The notes: generated from the letters alone by a model not told the origin. A stretch of 9,819 nucleotides of DNA from Eubacteriales Family XIII. Incertae Sedis bacterium (GCA_031272745.1 JAISTF010000062.1:1-9819); one strand, 5' to 3'; positions 1 to 7,089 are shown, counted from the first letter of the stretch. Translations and numbers: made by a program.

Positions 1-1621
1 ACCCGTCGCCGCTATGATTGTCCTTCTCAGGCGGGCGGCTGAAAGCCGCCCCTACAATCTCATCGTTCGTCACAAACGAGGATGTAGGGGCGGCATCCCT
101 CGAGTCGAAACCCGAGGGCAGGCTCTGCCGCCCGCCCGTCTGCATGTCATTCTCCGGCAGTAGCGTATACTGCCCCTTCTCCGTCACATTCCGCGCCATG
201 TCCGGCGGCTCCGGCACGGACAGCCCCGCGTGCGTCAGCGCGATCTGCGCGAGCGTCGCCCCCCCGTTGGACGGCGCGAGCAAATAATGCGCGATCTGTA
301 CATCGTCCGCAATCCGGCCCGCCTGCGCCCCAAATCTGTGCATCTTGTACCAATCGCCCTGCAAATTCCAACCGCTGTACCGCACATCCGCCGCCTTCAG
401 CGCCGCCAGCGTTTCCCGCAGCAATGCCCCGTTCCCCGCGACATCCACGCAGAAATATGTGTTATTTACAAGAATAAATATTGCGTAAACCACAGGCGGT
501 TTGACGTGATCCTCGCCGCCGAAGAGTTTGAGGACGACGGGCAGGTCTTTGTCAGCCGCGGAAAGCGCATTTTTCAAGGCACCCAGCCCACCGACGGCAT
601 CGATGGCCACCGTCTCCACGGAATCCGCATCCACGGATGTAGGGGCGGCATCCCTCGGGTCGGAGCCCGAGGGCAGGCTCTGCGGGCGGCTAAAAGCCGC
701 CCCTACATTCCCCTCGTTCGTTGCAGGCGGGGCATCCCCCGCGTACTTCGCCGCCTGCGCGTCGAGGCGCTTCAAAAACATCCGGAACTCCAACTCCGTG
801 TAGATCTCCCGCAGCCGCGGCACGTCCCAGGGCCGCACGCGCATCGCGCCGAAATCCACATCCACGGGCGCGTCCGTCACGATCGTCGCGAGCCGCTTGC
901 TCATGACCGCCAACTGCCCGTTTTCCTCCACGATGCCGCGTATCCGCTCCGGCGTCACCTCGTCCGTATGCGCCAACAGGTTCTCCACGGTCCCGAATTG
1001 CTGCACGAGCTTCGCCGCCGTCTTCTCCCCCACCCCCGGCAGCCCCGGGATGTTGTCCGACGCGTCGCCCATCAAAGCCTTGTAGTCCACGAACAACTCC
1101 GGCCCGAAGCCGTATTTTTCGCGCATCGCTTCCGGCGTGAACAGGGAGAACTCCGACACGCCCTTCTTCGTGAGCAGCACGCTCGTGCGCTCGCTCACGA
1201 GCTGCAGCTCGTCGCGGTCCCCCGTGATGACGAGCGGCTCCAGCCCCGCTTCCTCGGCCCGCTTGCAGACCGTGCCGATCAAATCGTCCGCCTCGAACCC
1301 GTCCGCCTCCAACACCGCGATCCCCATCGCGTCCAAAATGTCCTTCACATACGGAATCTGCATATGCAGCTCATCCGGCGTCTTGCGCCGCCCCGCCTTG
1401 TATTCGGGGTATTCGAGGTGCCGGAACGTCGGTGCCTTGCGGTCGAATGCGATCGCGACATAGTCCGGCGGCCGGTCGTCGAGCGCCTTCGTGAGCATGT
1501 TCAAAAACCCGAAAACCGCCTGCGTGTACACCCCTTTGCTCGTGACCATCGGGTTTTGCATCGCGTAGTACGCGCGGAAGACGAGGCTGTTGCCGTCGAT
1601 GACCGTGATTTTCTCCGTCAT
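1..1621 (-). CDS. polA: DNA polymerase I, N-terminal part (5' end complete, 3' end outside window)
   Basis: This is the repair and Okazaki-processing DNA polymerase. The visible 540 codons begin at ATG 1621-1619, 8 nt after the ribosome binding site AAAGGGAG (1637-1630), and stay open to the left edge. Residues 1-290 are a complete 5'-3' flap nuclease domain. The metal-binding acidic residues are D9 (VIDGNS), D60 (AFDRK), D112/D113 (EADDLIG), D135/D137 (GDRDELQ) and D186/D189 (GDASDNIPG), followed by the helix-hairpin-helix PGVGEKTAAKL. Residues about 330-490 match the vestigial 3'-5' exonuclease domain of Bacillus-type PolA (DDVQIAHYLLAP). No DxE motif is seen where E. coli has its catalytic pair, so proofreading is probably absent. 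The polymerase domain should lie beyond the edge. Two palindromic repeats are translated in frame, at residues about 302-329 and 497-530; both fall between domains. The translation has no stop, so I treat it as an intact gene. Confidence 0.95.
   Translation of the reverse strand, partial: MTEKITVIDGNSLVFRAYYAMQNPMVTSKGVYTQAVFGFLNMLTKALDDRPPDYVAIAFDRKAPTFRHLEYPEYKAGRRKTPDELHMQIPYVKDILDAMGIAVLEADGFEADDLIGTVCKRAEEAGLEPLVITGDRDELQLVSERTSVLLTKKGVSEFSLFTPEAMREKYGFGPELFVDYKALMGDASDNIPGLPGVGEKTAAKLVQQFGTVENLLAHTDEVTPERIRGIVEENGQLAVMSKRLATIVTDAPVDVDFGAMRVRPWDVPRLREIYTELEFRMFLKRLDAQAAKYAGDAPPATNEGNVGAAFSRPQSLPSGSDPRDAAPTSVDADSVETVAIDAVGGLGALKNALSAADKDLPVVLKLFGGEDHVKPPVVYAIFILVNNTYFCVDVAGNGALLRETLAALKAADVRYSGWNLQGDWYKMHRFGAQAGRIADDVQIAHYLLAPSNGGATLAQIALTHAGLSVPEPPDMARNVTEKGQYTLLPENDMQTGGRQSLPSGFDSRDAAPTSSFVTNDEIVGAAFSRPPEKDNHSGDG
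19..158. repeat. Imperfect 14-nt direct repeats flanking copy A
   Basis: TGTCCTTCTCAGGC (19-32) and TGTCATTCTCCGGC (145-158) match at 12 of 14 positions and lie exactly on both sides of the copy A element. They are 126 bp (42 codons) apart, so the duplication keeps the polA frame; they encode PEKD and PEND. They may be an old target duplication or a chance similarity. Confidence 0.45.
30..136. repeat. Palindromic modular repeat, copy A, inside polA
   Basis: The element is bounded by perfect 10-bp inverted repeats, GGCGGGCGGC (30-39) and GCCGCCCGCC (127-136). Inside are a hairpin GGGCGGCT-gaa-AGCCGCCC (33-51), a 12-bp inverted repeat GCCGCCCCTACA (45-56) with TGTAGGGGCGGC (83-94), and an imperfect hairpin around CCCTCG...CGAGGG (97-118). 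It shares two blocks with copy B: module Y (33-70) and module X (81-128), with X 45 of 48 bases identical. The order here is Y then X on the plus strand. It is read through by polA as QSLPSGFDSRDAAPTS followed by VGAAFSRP. It resembles REP/MITE-like or coding palindromic elements; no transposase is encoded. Confidence 0.85.
636..742. repeat. Palindromic modular repeat, copy B, inside polA (modules permuted)
   Basis: Module X (636-683) and module Y (684-721) are fused directly, in the opposite order to copy A. X holds a perfect 8-bp hairpin CCCTCGGG/CCCGAGGG (651-672) and Y a perfect 8-bp hairpin GGGCGGCT/AGCCGCCC (684-702). A 12-bp inverted repeat TGTAGGGGCGGC (638-649) with GCCGCCCCTACA (696-707) spans both. 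A further small palindrome GCGGGG-catc-CCCCGC (727-742) follows and may be a decayed start of another X module. It is translated in the polA frame as VGAAFSRP then QSLPSGSDPRDAAPTS, in the linker after the 5' nuclease domain. Confidence 0.82.
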
Positions 1622-1642
1622 GTGCTATGCTCCCTTTCTTTC

Positions 1643-1651
1643 TGCTATAAT
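1643..1651 (+). promoter_or_regulatory. Extended -10 promoter element for the PHP gene
   Basis: TGCTATAAT (1643-1651) is a consensus extended -10 box (TG-N-TATAAT) ending only 9 bases before ATG 1661. Transcription would start at about 1657-1659, leaving almost no 5' leader. No good -35 hexamer is seen at the expected place, as usual for extended -10 promoters. There is no Shine-Dalgarno sequence before 1661. The intergenic gap is only 39 bp and also carries the polA ribosome binding site on the other strand. Confidence 0.55.
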
Positions 1652-1660
1652 AATCATATC

Positions 1661-2455
1661 ATGTTTGACTATCACTTACACAGCACCTTCTCGGATGACG
1701 CGCGGTCGCCGATGCCGGATGTCATCGAAGCGGCCATCGCGCAGGGCCTCGAGGGCATCGCCCTCACCGACCATCTCGACCCCTTCTACCAGGACGACGA
1801 ATACCCCTGGGAGCTTGACCTGCCGCGTTATTGGGACGCGCTGACAGCCGCCGAAGAACAGTTCGGCGGGCGCATCCGCTTCGCCAAGGGCATCGAGCTC
1901 GGCATGACGCAGGGCGAAGGCGTGCAAGCCTGCGAAGACGCCGTGACCGCCTACCCCTTCGACTTCGTCATTGCCTCCGTCCACCATACAAAACGCGCGC
2001 CCATCCACACGGCCCGCTTTCTCGAAGGCCGACCAATGGCAGCGGTTATTGAAGAATACTATACGGAGGTGCTGGCGTGCATCCGCGCGTTCAAAAGCTA
2101 CGACGTGCTCGGGCACCTCAACGTCATCGACCGCTACACCGAGGGCTACGCGGCGGAGTCGGTCTACATGCCCTACGCCGAGGAAATCCTCAAGCAGGCC
2201 ATCGCCGACGGCAAGGGCATCGAGGTGAACACCTCGACGTTCCGCTACGGCATGGCGGACCGCGGCACGCCGACGCCGGCCATCCTCCGGCGCTACAAGG
2301 AGCTCGGCGGGGAAATCGTCACGACGGGCTCCGACGCGCACGACGCGCGGTCGGTCGGCGCCTTCATCAAAGAAGGCGAGGAAATCCTCCTCGCCCACGG
2401 CTTCCGTTATGTCGCGACCTTCCGCGGCCATGTGCCAACGCTGCACAAACTCTAA
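1661..2455 (+). CDS. PHP-domain phosphatase, histidinol-phosphatase (HisJ/HisK) family
   Basis: This 264-residue metal-dependent phosphoesterase has the complete PHP-domain metal set: H5/H7 ([10 protein letters not shown]), D37/H38 (LTDHLD), E79 (KGIEL), H108 (ASVHH), H152 (LGHLN) and D225/H227 (TGSDAH). Its length and the C-terminal form ([14 protein letters not shown]) fit histidinol-phosphatases, which dephosphorylate L-histidinol phosphate in histidine synthesis. No other his gene is nearby, so another small phosphoester substrate is possible. The start at 1661 is chosen because the PHP motif begins at residue 4; the open frame extends far upstream only because of GC-rich antisense of polA. 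It is convergent with dnaJ and the two stop codons overlap (TAA 2453-2455; minus-strand TAG 2454-2452). Confidence 0.85.
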   Translation: MFDYHLHSTFSDDARSPMPDVIEAAIAQGLEGIALTDHLDPFYQDDEYPWELDLPRYWDALTAAEEQFGGRIRFAKGIELGMTQGEGVQACEDAVTAYPFDFVIASVHHTKRAPIHTARFLEGRPMAAVIEEYYTEVLACIRAFKSYDVLGHLNVIDRYTEGYAAESVYMPYAEEILKQAIADGKGIEVNTSTFRYGMADRGTPTPAILRRYKELGGEIVTTGSDAHDARSVGAFIKEGEEILLAHGFRYVATFRGHVPTLHKL

Positions 2456-3633
2456 CCGCCGAACATCTTGTCCATGAATTTCCCGAACGCATTGCGCTTG
2501 GCATAGGCGTCGGGGCCGAGTTTTTCACCGAGGTCCTTCAGCGCCTTTTTCTGATCCTTCGTCAGCTTCGTCGGGACCTCGAGGATCATTTTCACATAGA
2601 GGTCGCCGTAGCGGTTGCCGCGCACGGACTTCATACCCTTGCCCTTCAGCCGGAACATCGTGTTTGGCTGCGTGCCTTCGGGGACCTTGTAGCTGACCTT
2701 CTCCGACAGCGTCGGGACGGTGATCGTCGTGCCGAGCGCGGCCTGGTCGAAGGTGATCGGGATGTCGAGATAGAGGTCGTCGCCGGCGCGCTGAAAGATT
2801 TCGTGCGGCTCGACCTGCAGGATGATGTAGAGGTCGCCCGCGGGGCCGCCGTTCGTGCCCGGCTCGCCCTGCCCGCGCAGAGGGATGACCGAGTCGTTGT
2901 CGACGCCGGCGGGGATGTCGACGTTGAGCATGACCTCCTTCACGACCTTGCCGCTGCCGCCGCATTCGGGACAGGGCGTGTCGATGATGACGCCCTTGCC
3001 GTGGCAGTCCGGACAGGGGCCGATGCTCGTGAACGAACCGAACGGCGTCTTCTGCTGCGTCTGCACCTGGCCGGAACCGTGACAGGTGTCGCAGGTGTGC
3101 TTCGCGGTGCCGTCCTTCGCGCCCGTGCCCTGACAGGCGGGGCAGTCGCTCTGGCGCTTCAGGCGGATTTTCTTCTTCGTGCCGAAGGCGGCTTCCTTGA
3201 ACGTGATGCGCATCCCCTGCTGGAGATCGCGCCCTTTGCGCGGGCCGTTTTGCCGCGCGCGCTGCGAGGCGCCGCCGCCCGCGCCGCCGAACATCCCGCC
3301 GAACAGATCGCCGAAGATGTCCGAAAAGTCCGCGCCGCCCGCGCTGCTGAAGCCGGAAAAGCCGCCAAACCCGCCCGCGCCGCCGGCGCCGAACCCCGAG
3401 TTGGGGTCGACGCCCGCGTGGCCGAAGCGGTCATAGAGATCCTTTTTCTCCTTGTCGGAGAGGATGCCGTAGGCTTCGTTGACCTCTTTGAAATGCTCCT
3501 CGGCTTCCTTGTCGCCGGGGTTTTTGTCCGGATGGTACTCCATCGCCTTCTTTCGGAAGGCCTTCTTGATGTCGTCCTCGGTCGCGCCTTTTTTCAGGCC
3601 GAGCACTTCGTAATAGTCGCGCTTTTCGGCCAT
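2452..3633 (-). CDS. dnaJ: Chaperone DnaJ (Hsp40)
   Basis: Co-chaperone that delivers unfolded substrates to DnaK and stimulates its ATPase. At 393 residues it is a full-length type I DnaJ. It has a J domain at 1-70 with HPD at 34-36, and a Gly/Phe-rich linker at about 77-122. A zinc domain carries four CxxCxGxG repeats (C164, C181, C207 and C221: [32 protein letters not shown]), followed by the two C-terminal beta domains. Its ATG shares one base with the dnaK stop codon (TAATG at 3635-3631). No clear Shine-Dalgarno precedes it, so translation probably depends on coupling to dnaK. It is the last gene of the operon; no terminator follows before the convergent PHP gene. Confidence 0.98.
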   Translation of the reverse strand: MAEKRDYYEVLGLKKGATEDDIKKAFRKKAMEYHPDKNPGDKEAEEHFKEVNEAYGILSDKEKKDLYDRFGHAGVDPNSGFGAGGAGGFGGFSGFSSAGGADFSDIFGDLFGGMFGGAGGGASQRARQNGPRKGRDLQQGMRITFKEAAFGTKKKIRLKRQSDCPACQGTGAKDGTAKHTCDTCHGSGQVQTQQKTPFGSFTSIGPCPDCHGKGVIIDTPCPECGGSGKVVKEVMLNVDIPAGVDNDSVIPLRGQGEPGTNGGPAGDLYIILQVEPHEIFQRAGDDLYLDIPITFDQAALGTTITVPTLSEKVSYKVPEGTQPNTMFRLKGKGMKSVRGNRYGDLYVKMILEVPTKLTKDQKKALKDLGEKLGPDAYAKRNAFGKFMDKMFGG

Positions 3634-5543
3634 TATTTGTTTTCGCCGCTTTCGCCGCTTTCGTCGTCGTCGACGACCTCAAACTCCGCGTCGACGATGT
3701 TCTCGCCGGCCGGTCCCTTCGGGGGCTCCGCGCCCGTGCCGAAACCGTCCGCGCCCGGCGTGCCGCCCGCGAAGCCTTCCGGTCCGGGGCCGCCCGCGCC
3801 CTGCTGGGCCTGTGCCTGCTGGTAGAGCTTCTCCGTCAGGTGGTGCAGCTCCTGTTCGAGCGCCTGCGACTTGGCCTTGATGTCCTCGATGTTGCCCGCG
3901 TTCAGCGACGTCTGGAGCTCGTCCTTCACGCCGTTCACGCGCGCCTTCTCCTCGTCGGACACGTTTGCGCCGAGGTCGTTCAGCGCTTTCTCCGTGCTGT
4001 AGATCAGCTGCTCGGCGTCGTTTTTGATCTCGATCTCCGCCTTGCGCTTCTTGTCTTCCTCGGCGTACTGCTCGGCCTCTTTGACCTTCGCGTTGATCTC
4101 GTCTTCGGACAGCTTGTTGGACGAGGAGATCGTGATGCTCTGCGCCTTGCCCGTGCCGAGGTCCTTCGCCGTGACGTTCACGATGCCGTTCGCGTCGATG
4201 TCAAACGTGACCTCGATCTGCGGCACGCCCCGGGGCGCGGGCGGGATGCCCGTGAGCTGGAAGCGGCCGAGCGTGATGTTGCCCGAGGCCATTTCGCGCT
4301 CGCCCTGCATGACGTGGATGTCGACGGTCGGCTGGTTGTCCGACGCGGTCGAGAAGACCTGGCTCTTCTTCGTCGGGATCGTCGTGTTGCGCTCGATGAG
4401 CCGCGTCGCGACGCCGCCGAGCGTCTCAATCGACAGCGACAGCGGCGTGACGTCGAGCAAAAGCACGTCATGCACTTCGCCGGTCAGCACGCCCGCCTGG
4501 ATCGCGGCGCCGATCGCCACGCATTCGTCGGGGTTGATGCCCTTGAACGGGTCCTTGCCCGTGATCTCCTTCCCCGCCGCCTGCACGGCCGGAATGCGCG
4601 TCGAGCCGCCGACGAGGACGACTTTGCCGATGTCCGCGTTCGTCACGCCCGCGTCGGCCATCGCCTTCTTCATCGGGTCGATCGTCTTCTCGACGAGATG
4701 CCGCGTGAGCTGGTCGAATTTCGCGCGCGTCAGATCCATGTTGAGATGCAGCGGGCCCGCGTCCGACGTCGCGATGAACGGCAGATTGATGCTCGTCGTC
4801 TGCTGGCCGGACAGTTCCTTCTTCGCCTTCTCCGCCGCCTCTTTCAGCCGCTGGAGCGACATGCGGTCCTGGCGCAGGTCGACGCCGTTTTCCTTCGCGA
4901 ACGCGTCCGCGATGTAGTTCATCAGCACCTCGTCGAAGTCGTCGCCGCCGAGGCGGTTGTTGCCGTTCGTCGCGAGCACTTCAAAGACGCCGTCGCCGAG
5001 CTCGAGGATCGACACGTCGAACGTGCCGCCGCCGAGGTCGTAGACGAGGATCTTGTGCGAATCCTCTTTTTCGAGGCCGTACGCGAGCGACGCCGCCGTC
5101 GGCTCGTTGATGATGCGCTTCACGTCGAGGCCCGCGATCTTGCCCGCGTCCTTCGTCGCCTGCTTCTGGCTGTCCGCGAAATACGCCGGCACCGTGATGA
5201 CCGCCTCGGTCACCTTCTCGCCGAGGTACGCCTCCGCGTCCTCTTTCAGCTTCGTCAGGATCATCGCGCTGATGTCCTGCGGCGTGTACGATTTCCCGTC
5301 GATCTCGACCTTGTAGTCCGTGCCCATCTCGCGCTTGATCGAGCTGATCGTGCGCTCGGGGTTCGTGATGGCCTGCCGCTTCGCCGTCTCGCCGACGAGC
5401 CGCTCGCCGTTTTTCGCAAACCCGACGACCGACGGCGTCGTGCGATTCCCTTCCGCGTTGGGGATGACGACGGGCTCGCCGCCCTCCAGCACCGCGACGC
5501 ACGAGTTTGTCGTGCCCAGATCGATTCCTATGACTTTACCCAT
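3633..5543 (-). CDS. dnaK: Chaperone protein DnaK (Hsp70)
   Basis: ATP-dependent cytosolic Hsp70 of 636 residues. The nucleotide-binding domain covers about 1-355, with the phosphate loop [11 protein letters not shown] (6-16), [11 protein letters not shown] (168-178) and LVGGSTRIP (310-318). The interdomain linker is DVLLLDVTP (359-367). The beta substrate-binding domain and helical lid follow, then a Gly/Pro-rich tail ending with [11 protein letters not shown] and an extra Ser/Glu/Gly stretch. It lacks the roughly 24-residue insertion near residue 75 typical of Gram-negative DnaK, pointing to Bacillota or a relative. The start at 5543 follows a perfect AAAGGAGG (5560-5553) at 9 nt. It lies 32 bp downstream of grpE and overlaps dnaJ by one base. 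Confidence 0.99.
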   Translation of the reverse strand: MGKVIGIDLGTTNSCVAVLEGGEPVVIPNAEGNRTTPSVVGFAKNGERLVGETAKRQAITNPERTISSIKREMGTDYKVEIDGKSYTPQDISAMILTKLKEDAEAYLGEKVTEAVITVPAYFADSQKQATKDAGKIAGLDVKRIINEPTAASLAYGLEKEDSHKILVYDLGGGTFDVSILELGDGVFEVLATNGNNRLGGDDFDEVLMNYIADAFAKENGVDLRQDRMSLQRLKEAAEKAKKELSGQQTTSINLPFIATSDAGPLHLNMDLTRAKFDQLTRHLVEKTIDPMKKAMADAGVTNADIGKVVLVGGSTRIPAVQAAGKEITGKDPFKGINPDECVAIGAAIQAGVLTGEVHDVLLLDVTPLSLSIETLGGVATRLIERNTTIPTKKSQVFSTASDNQPTVDIHVMQGEREMASGNITLGRFQLTGIPPAPRGVPQIEVTFDIDANGIVNVTAKDLGTGKAQSITISSSNKLSEDEINAKVKEAEQYAEEDKKRKAEIEIKNDAEQLIYSTEKALNDLGANVSDEEKARVNGVKDELQTSLNAGNIEDIKAKSQALEQELHHLTEKLYQQAQAQQGAGGPGPEGFAGGTPGADGFGTGAEPPKGPAGENIVDAEFEVVDDDESGESGENK

Positions 5544-5575
5544 TGTTCAAATCCTCCTTTAGGATAAAAATTTAA

Positions 5576-6160
5576 CTACTCCGATACCTTCACCATCGCC
5601 GGGCGAATCACTTTGTCCCCCAACGCGTAGCCCTTTTGCAGCACCTCGCTGACCTTGCCGCTCGCGTAATCCTTCGACGGCTCCATCATCACCGCGTGGT
5701 GCAGGTTGGGGTCGAAGTCCTGGCCGATCGCCTCGATCTCCTTCACCCCGTTTTTCGCGAGCACGTCCTGCAGCTGTTTGAGGATCATCTCCATGCCCTC
5801 GAAAAACTGCGGGTCGGTCTTCTCGGCGGCCTCCTTCACGAGCGCGCGGTCGAAATTGTCGAGCACCGCGAGCACGTCCGCCGCGAAGTCCTTCTTCCCT
5901 TCCGTATACCGCTCGAAGCGCTCGCGCTCCGTGCGCTGCTTGTAGTTTTGGAAGTCCGCCGCGAGCCGCATGAACTTCACGTCCGCGCTTTCCTCCTGCT
6001 CCGGCGCCGGCCCCGCTTCGTTGATCGCTTCCTCGGTCGCCGCCTCCGCCGCTTCCTTGGCCGCCGCAGCTTCCGCCGCGTCCGCCGCAGCTTCTTCCGC
6101 CGCCTTTGCGGCTTGTTCTTCAATAATCTCTTCCACTACGTCCCGTTTAGTCTTCGTCAT
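5576..6160 (-). CDS. grpE: Nucleotide exchange factor GrpE
   Basis: Exchange factor that releases ADP from DnaK. The product has 194 residues. The first 60 or so are an Ala/Glu-rich, low-complexity, probably coiled-coil region. Then comes the GrpE core (FMRLAADFQNYKQRTERE, VLDNFDRAL) and the C-terminal beta wing (NLHHAVMME, VLQKGYALGDKVIRPAMVKV). I choose ATG 6160 because AAAGGA lies 11 nt upstream (6177-6172). An in-frame GTG at 6181 would add seven residues but sits on that ribosome binding site. The gene start overlaps the end of hrcA by 14 bases, implying translational coupling within the heat-shock operon. Confidence 0.95.
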   Translation of the reverse strand: MTKTKRDVVEEIIEEQAAKAAEEAAADAAEAAAAKEAAEAATEEAINEAGPAPEQEESADVKFMRLAADFQNYKQRTERERFERYTEGKKDFAADVLAVLDNFDRALVKEAAEKTDPQFFEGMEMILKQLQDVLAKNGVKEIEAIGQDFDPNLHHAVMMEPSKDYASGKVSEVLQKGYALGDKVIRPAMVKVSE

Positions 6161-6920
6161 GCTCCCCTGCGTCCTTTCCACCTTCTATCATCCGAAACGC
6201 CTTGTCCAAATTGTCCGACATATATTCGATCACCGAGCTGACCTCGCCGTAGCGCATCCGCGTCGGCCCGATGACGCCGAGCCGCCCCACGAGGTGGCCG
6301 TCGACGTGGTAGGTCGCGGTGATGATCGCCGAACCCGGCACGATGCGCTGCGGGTTTTCCTCGCCGATCGTGACCGCGAGCCCGTCCGGACGCTCCGCGA
6401 GCGCCGTCGTGAGCGGCTCGCGCTCGTCGAGCATCTCGAGGAACGACCGCGCCTGCTCGATCGTGCTGTACTCGGGGTGCGCAAAGATGCGCGTCATCCC
6501 CTGCAAAAACAAACTGATGTCCCGCATATCCTCTTCGAGCGTCGCGAAGCTCGTGAGATTCGTGATCTCCGCGAGCAGCTCCGACGCATGCTGCACGGTC
6601 TTCTTGAGCTCGCGGATGTTTGCGCGCAGTTCCTTGCGGATGCGCAGCTTCTCTTCCTGGTCGAGCTCGTATTTGTCCATGAGCCGGTTCACATAGAGCC
6701 GGTACGCGCGGTCCGTCGGCACGCGGCCGGCGCTCGTATGCGGGTGGTAGAGGTAGCCCATCTCCTCGAGGTCGGCCATCTCGTTGCGGATCGTCGCCGG
6801 CGACAGCCCCATGTCGAGCCTGTACGCGAGCGTGCGCGACCCGACCGGCTCCGCGTTCTCCACGAAGTCCGAAATGATCGCCTGCAAGATCTTCAGTTTT
6901 CTCTCTGTCAGTTCCATCAT
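6147..6920 (-). CDS. hrcA: Heat-inducible transcription repressor HrcA, short form with an internal gap
   Basis: Repressor that binds CIRCE and shuts the operon off when GroE is free. The N-terminal winged helix is clear (LTERKLKILQAIISDF, EPVGSRTLAYR, SPATIRNEMADLEEMGYLYHPHTSAGRVPTDRAYR in sequence, about residues 4-74). The C-terminal block ends with SAIITATYHVDGHLVGRLGV and IGPTRMRYGEV (196-226). At 257 residues it is much shorter than the usual 340 or so. By comparison with recalled B. subtilis HrcA, about 85-90 residues are missing between LLAEITNLTSFAT (115-127) and FAHPEYSTIEQAR (146-158), the region holding much of the core and inserted dimerising domain. The start is the first of two ATGs (6920), 13 nt after GAAAGGA (6940-6934). 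It is first in the operon, directly behind CIRCE. Confidence 0.93.
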   Translation of the reverse strand: MMELTERKLKILQAIISDFVENAEPVGSRTLAYRLDMGLSPATIRNEMADLEEMGYLYHPHTSAGRVPTDRAYRLYVNRLMDKYELDQEEKLRIRKELRANIRELKKTVQHASELLAEITNLTSFATLEEDMRDISLFLQGMTRIFAHPEYSTIEQARSFLEMLDEREPLTTALAERPDGLAVTIGEENPQRIVPGSAIITATYHVDGHLVGRLGVIGPTRMRYGEVSSVIEYMSDNLDKAFRMIEGGKDAGEHDED

Positions 6921-6943
6921 TACCGCTATAACGTCCTTTCGTT

Positions 6944-6972
6944 GTTAGCACTCTCACGCGGTGAGTGCTAAC
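6944..6972 (-). promoter_or_regulatory. CIRCE operator (HrcA binding site)
   Basis: TTAGCACTC (6945-6953), nine spacer bases, then GAGTGCTAA (6963-6971) is a perfect match to the CIRCE consensus. The arms extend to 10 bp with the outer G/C pair (6944 and 6972). It lies 24 bases upstream of the hrcA start and just after the predicted transcription start, as expected for HrcA autoregulation. Confidence 0.98.
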
Positions 6973-6982
6973 GCCTACCCAT

Positions 6983-7011
6983 AAGATACCACCCTTCGCG
7001 GGTGGTGTCAA
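6983..7011 (-). promoter_or_regulatory. SigA-type promoter of the hrcA-grpE-dnaK-dnaJ operon
   Basis: On the minus strand, TTGACA (7011-7006) is followed after exactly 17 bp by TATCTT (6988-6983). The -35 is perfect and the -10 good. Predicted transcription start is near 6976, so the CIRCE operator occupies about +5 to +32. Confidence 0.9.
6988..7006. repeat. Perfect inverted repeat filling the hrcA promoter spacer
   Basis: ACCACCC-ttcgc-GGGTGGT is a 7-bp perfect inverted repeat that occupies the whole 17-bp spacer and touches the inner base of both the -35 and -10 boxes. It has the form of an operator for a dimeric regulator, but no known motif is recognised. It could also be chance. Confidence 0.6.
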
Positions 7012-7045
7012 ACATTATTTACCCAATTTTTTCGAATTCAATAAG

Positions 7046-7089
7046 AAAAAAAATCCCCTTTTGGAATCGATGCTCCATCAAGGGGATTT
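7046..7089 (-). terminator. Rho-independent terminator, originally that of tRNA-Leu
   Basis: On the minus strand a 10-bp perfect stem, AAATCCCCTT (7089-7080) with AAGGGGATTT (7060-7051), is followed by an eight-T run (7053-7046) that overlaps the stem base. The 19-base loop can pair further through TGGA/TCCA. It points towards hrcA. The nearest upstream minus-strand gene is tRNA-Leu, now separated by the IS element, so the element cut the terminator away from its gene. Confidence 0.85.

Noticed and set aside
33..51. GGGCGGCT...AGCCGCCC hairpins as rho-independent terminators
   Set aside because: They lie inside the open polA frame and have no T-run on either strand.
615..637. TCCACGGA direct repeats (615-622 and 630-637) as a target duplication for copy B
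   Set aside because: Both copies lie on the same side of the element and form a 15-nt tandem repeat, so they do not bracket an insertion.
30..742. Repeats in polA as a CRISPR array
   Set aside because: There are only two copies, 555 bp apart, with permuted internal modules and no regular spacers.
230..1660. Upstream extension of the PHP open frame to 230
   Set aside because: It is the antisense of polA; the PHP motif starts at once after ATG 1661 and the upstream peptide is low-complexity Arg-rich.
3646..3663. Tandem 9-nt repeat at the 3' end of dnaK
   Set aside because: It is two units encoding the Ser-Gly-Glu tail, ordinary low-complexity DnaK C-terminus; no regulatory role can be supported.
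3840..5567. A 575-codon plus-strand open frame opposite dnaK
   Set aside because: It is the antisense shadow of dnaK, rich in Arg/Leu/Val/Asp from GC-rich third positions, without recognisable domains or a ribosome binding site.
6160..6181. GTG 6181 as the grpE start
   Set aside because: It would use the ribosome binding site AAAGGA as coding sequence; ATG 6160 has suitable spacing and fits better.
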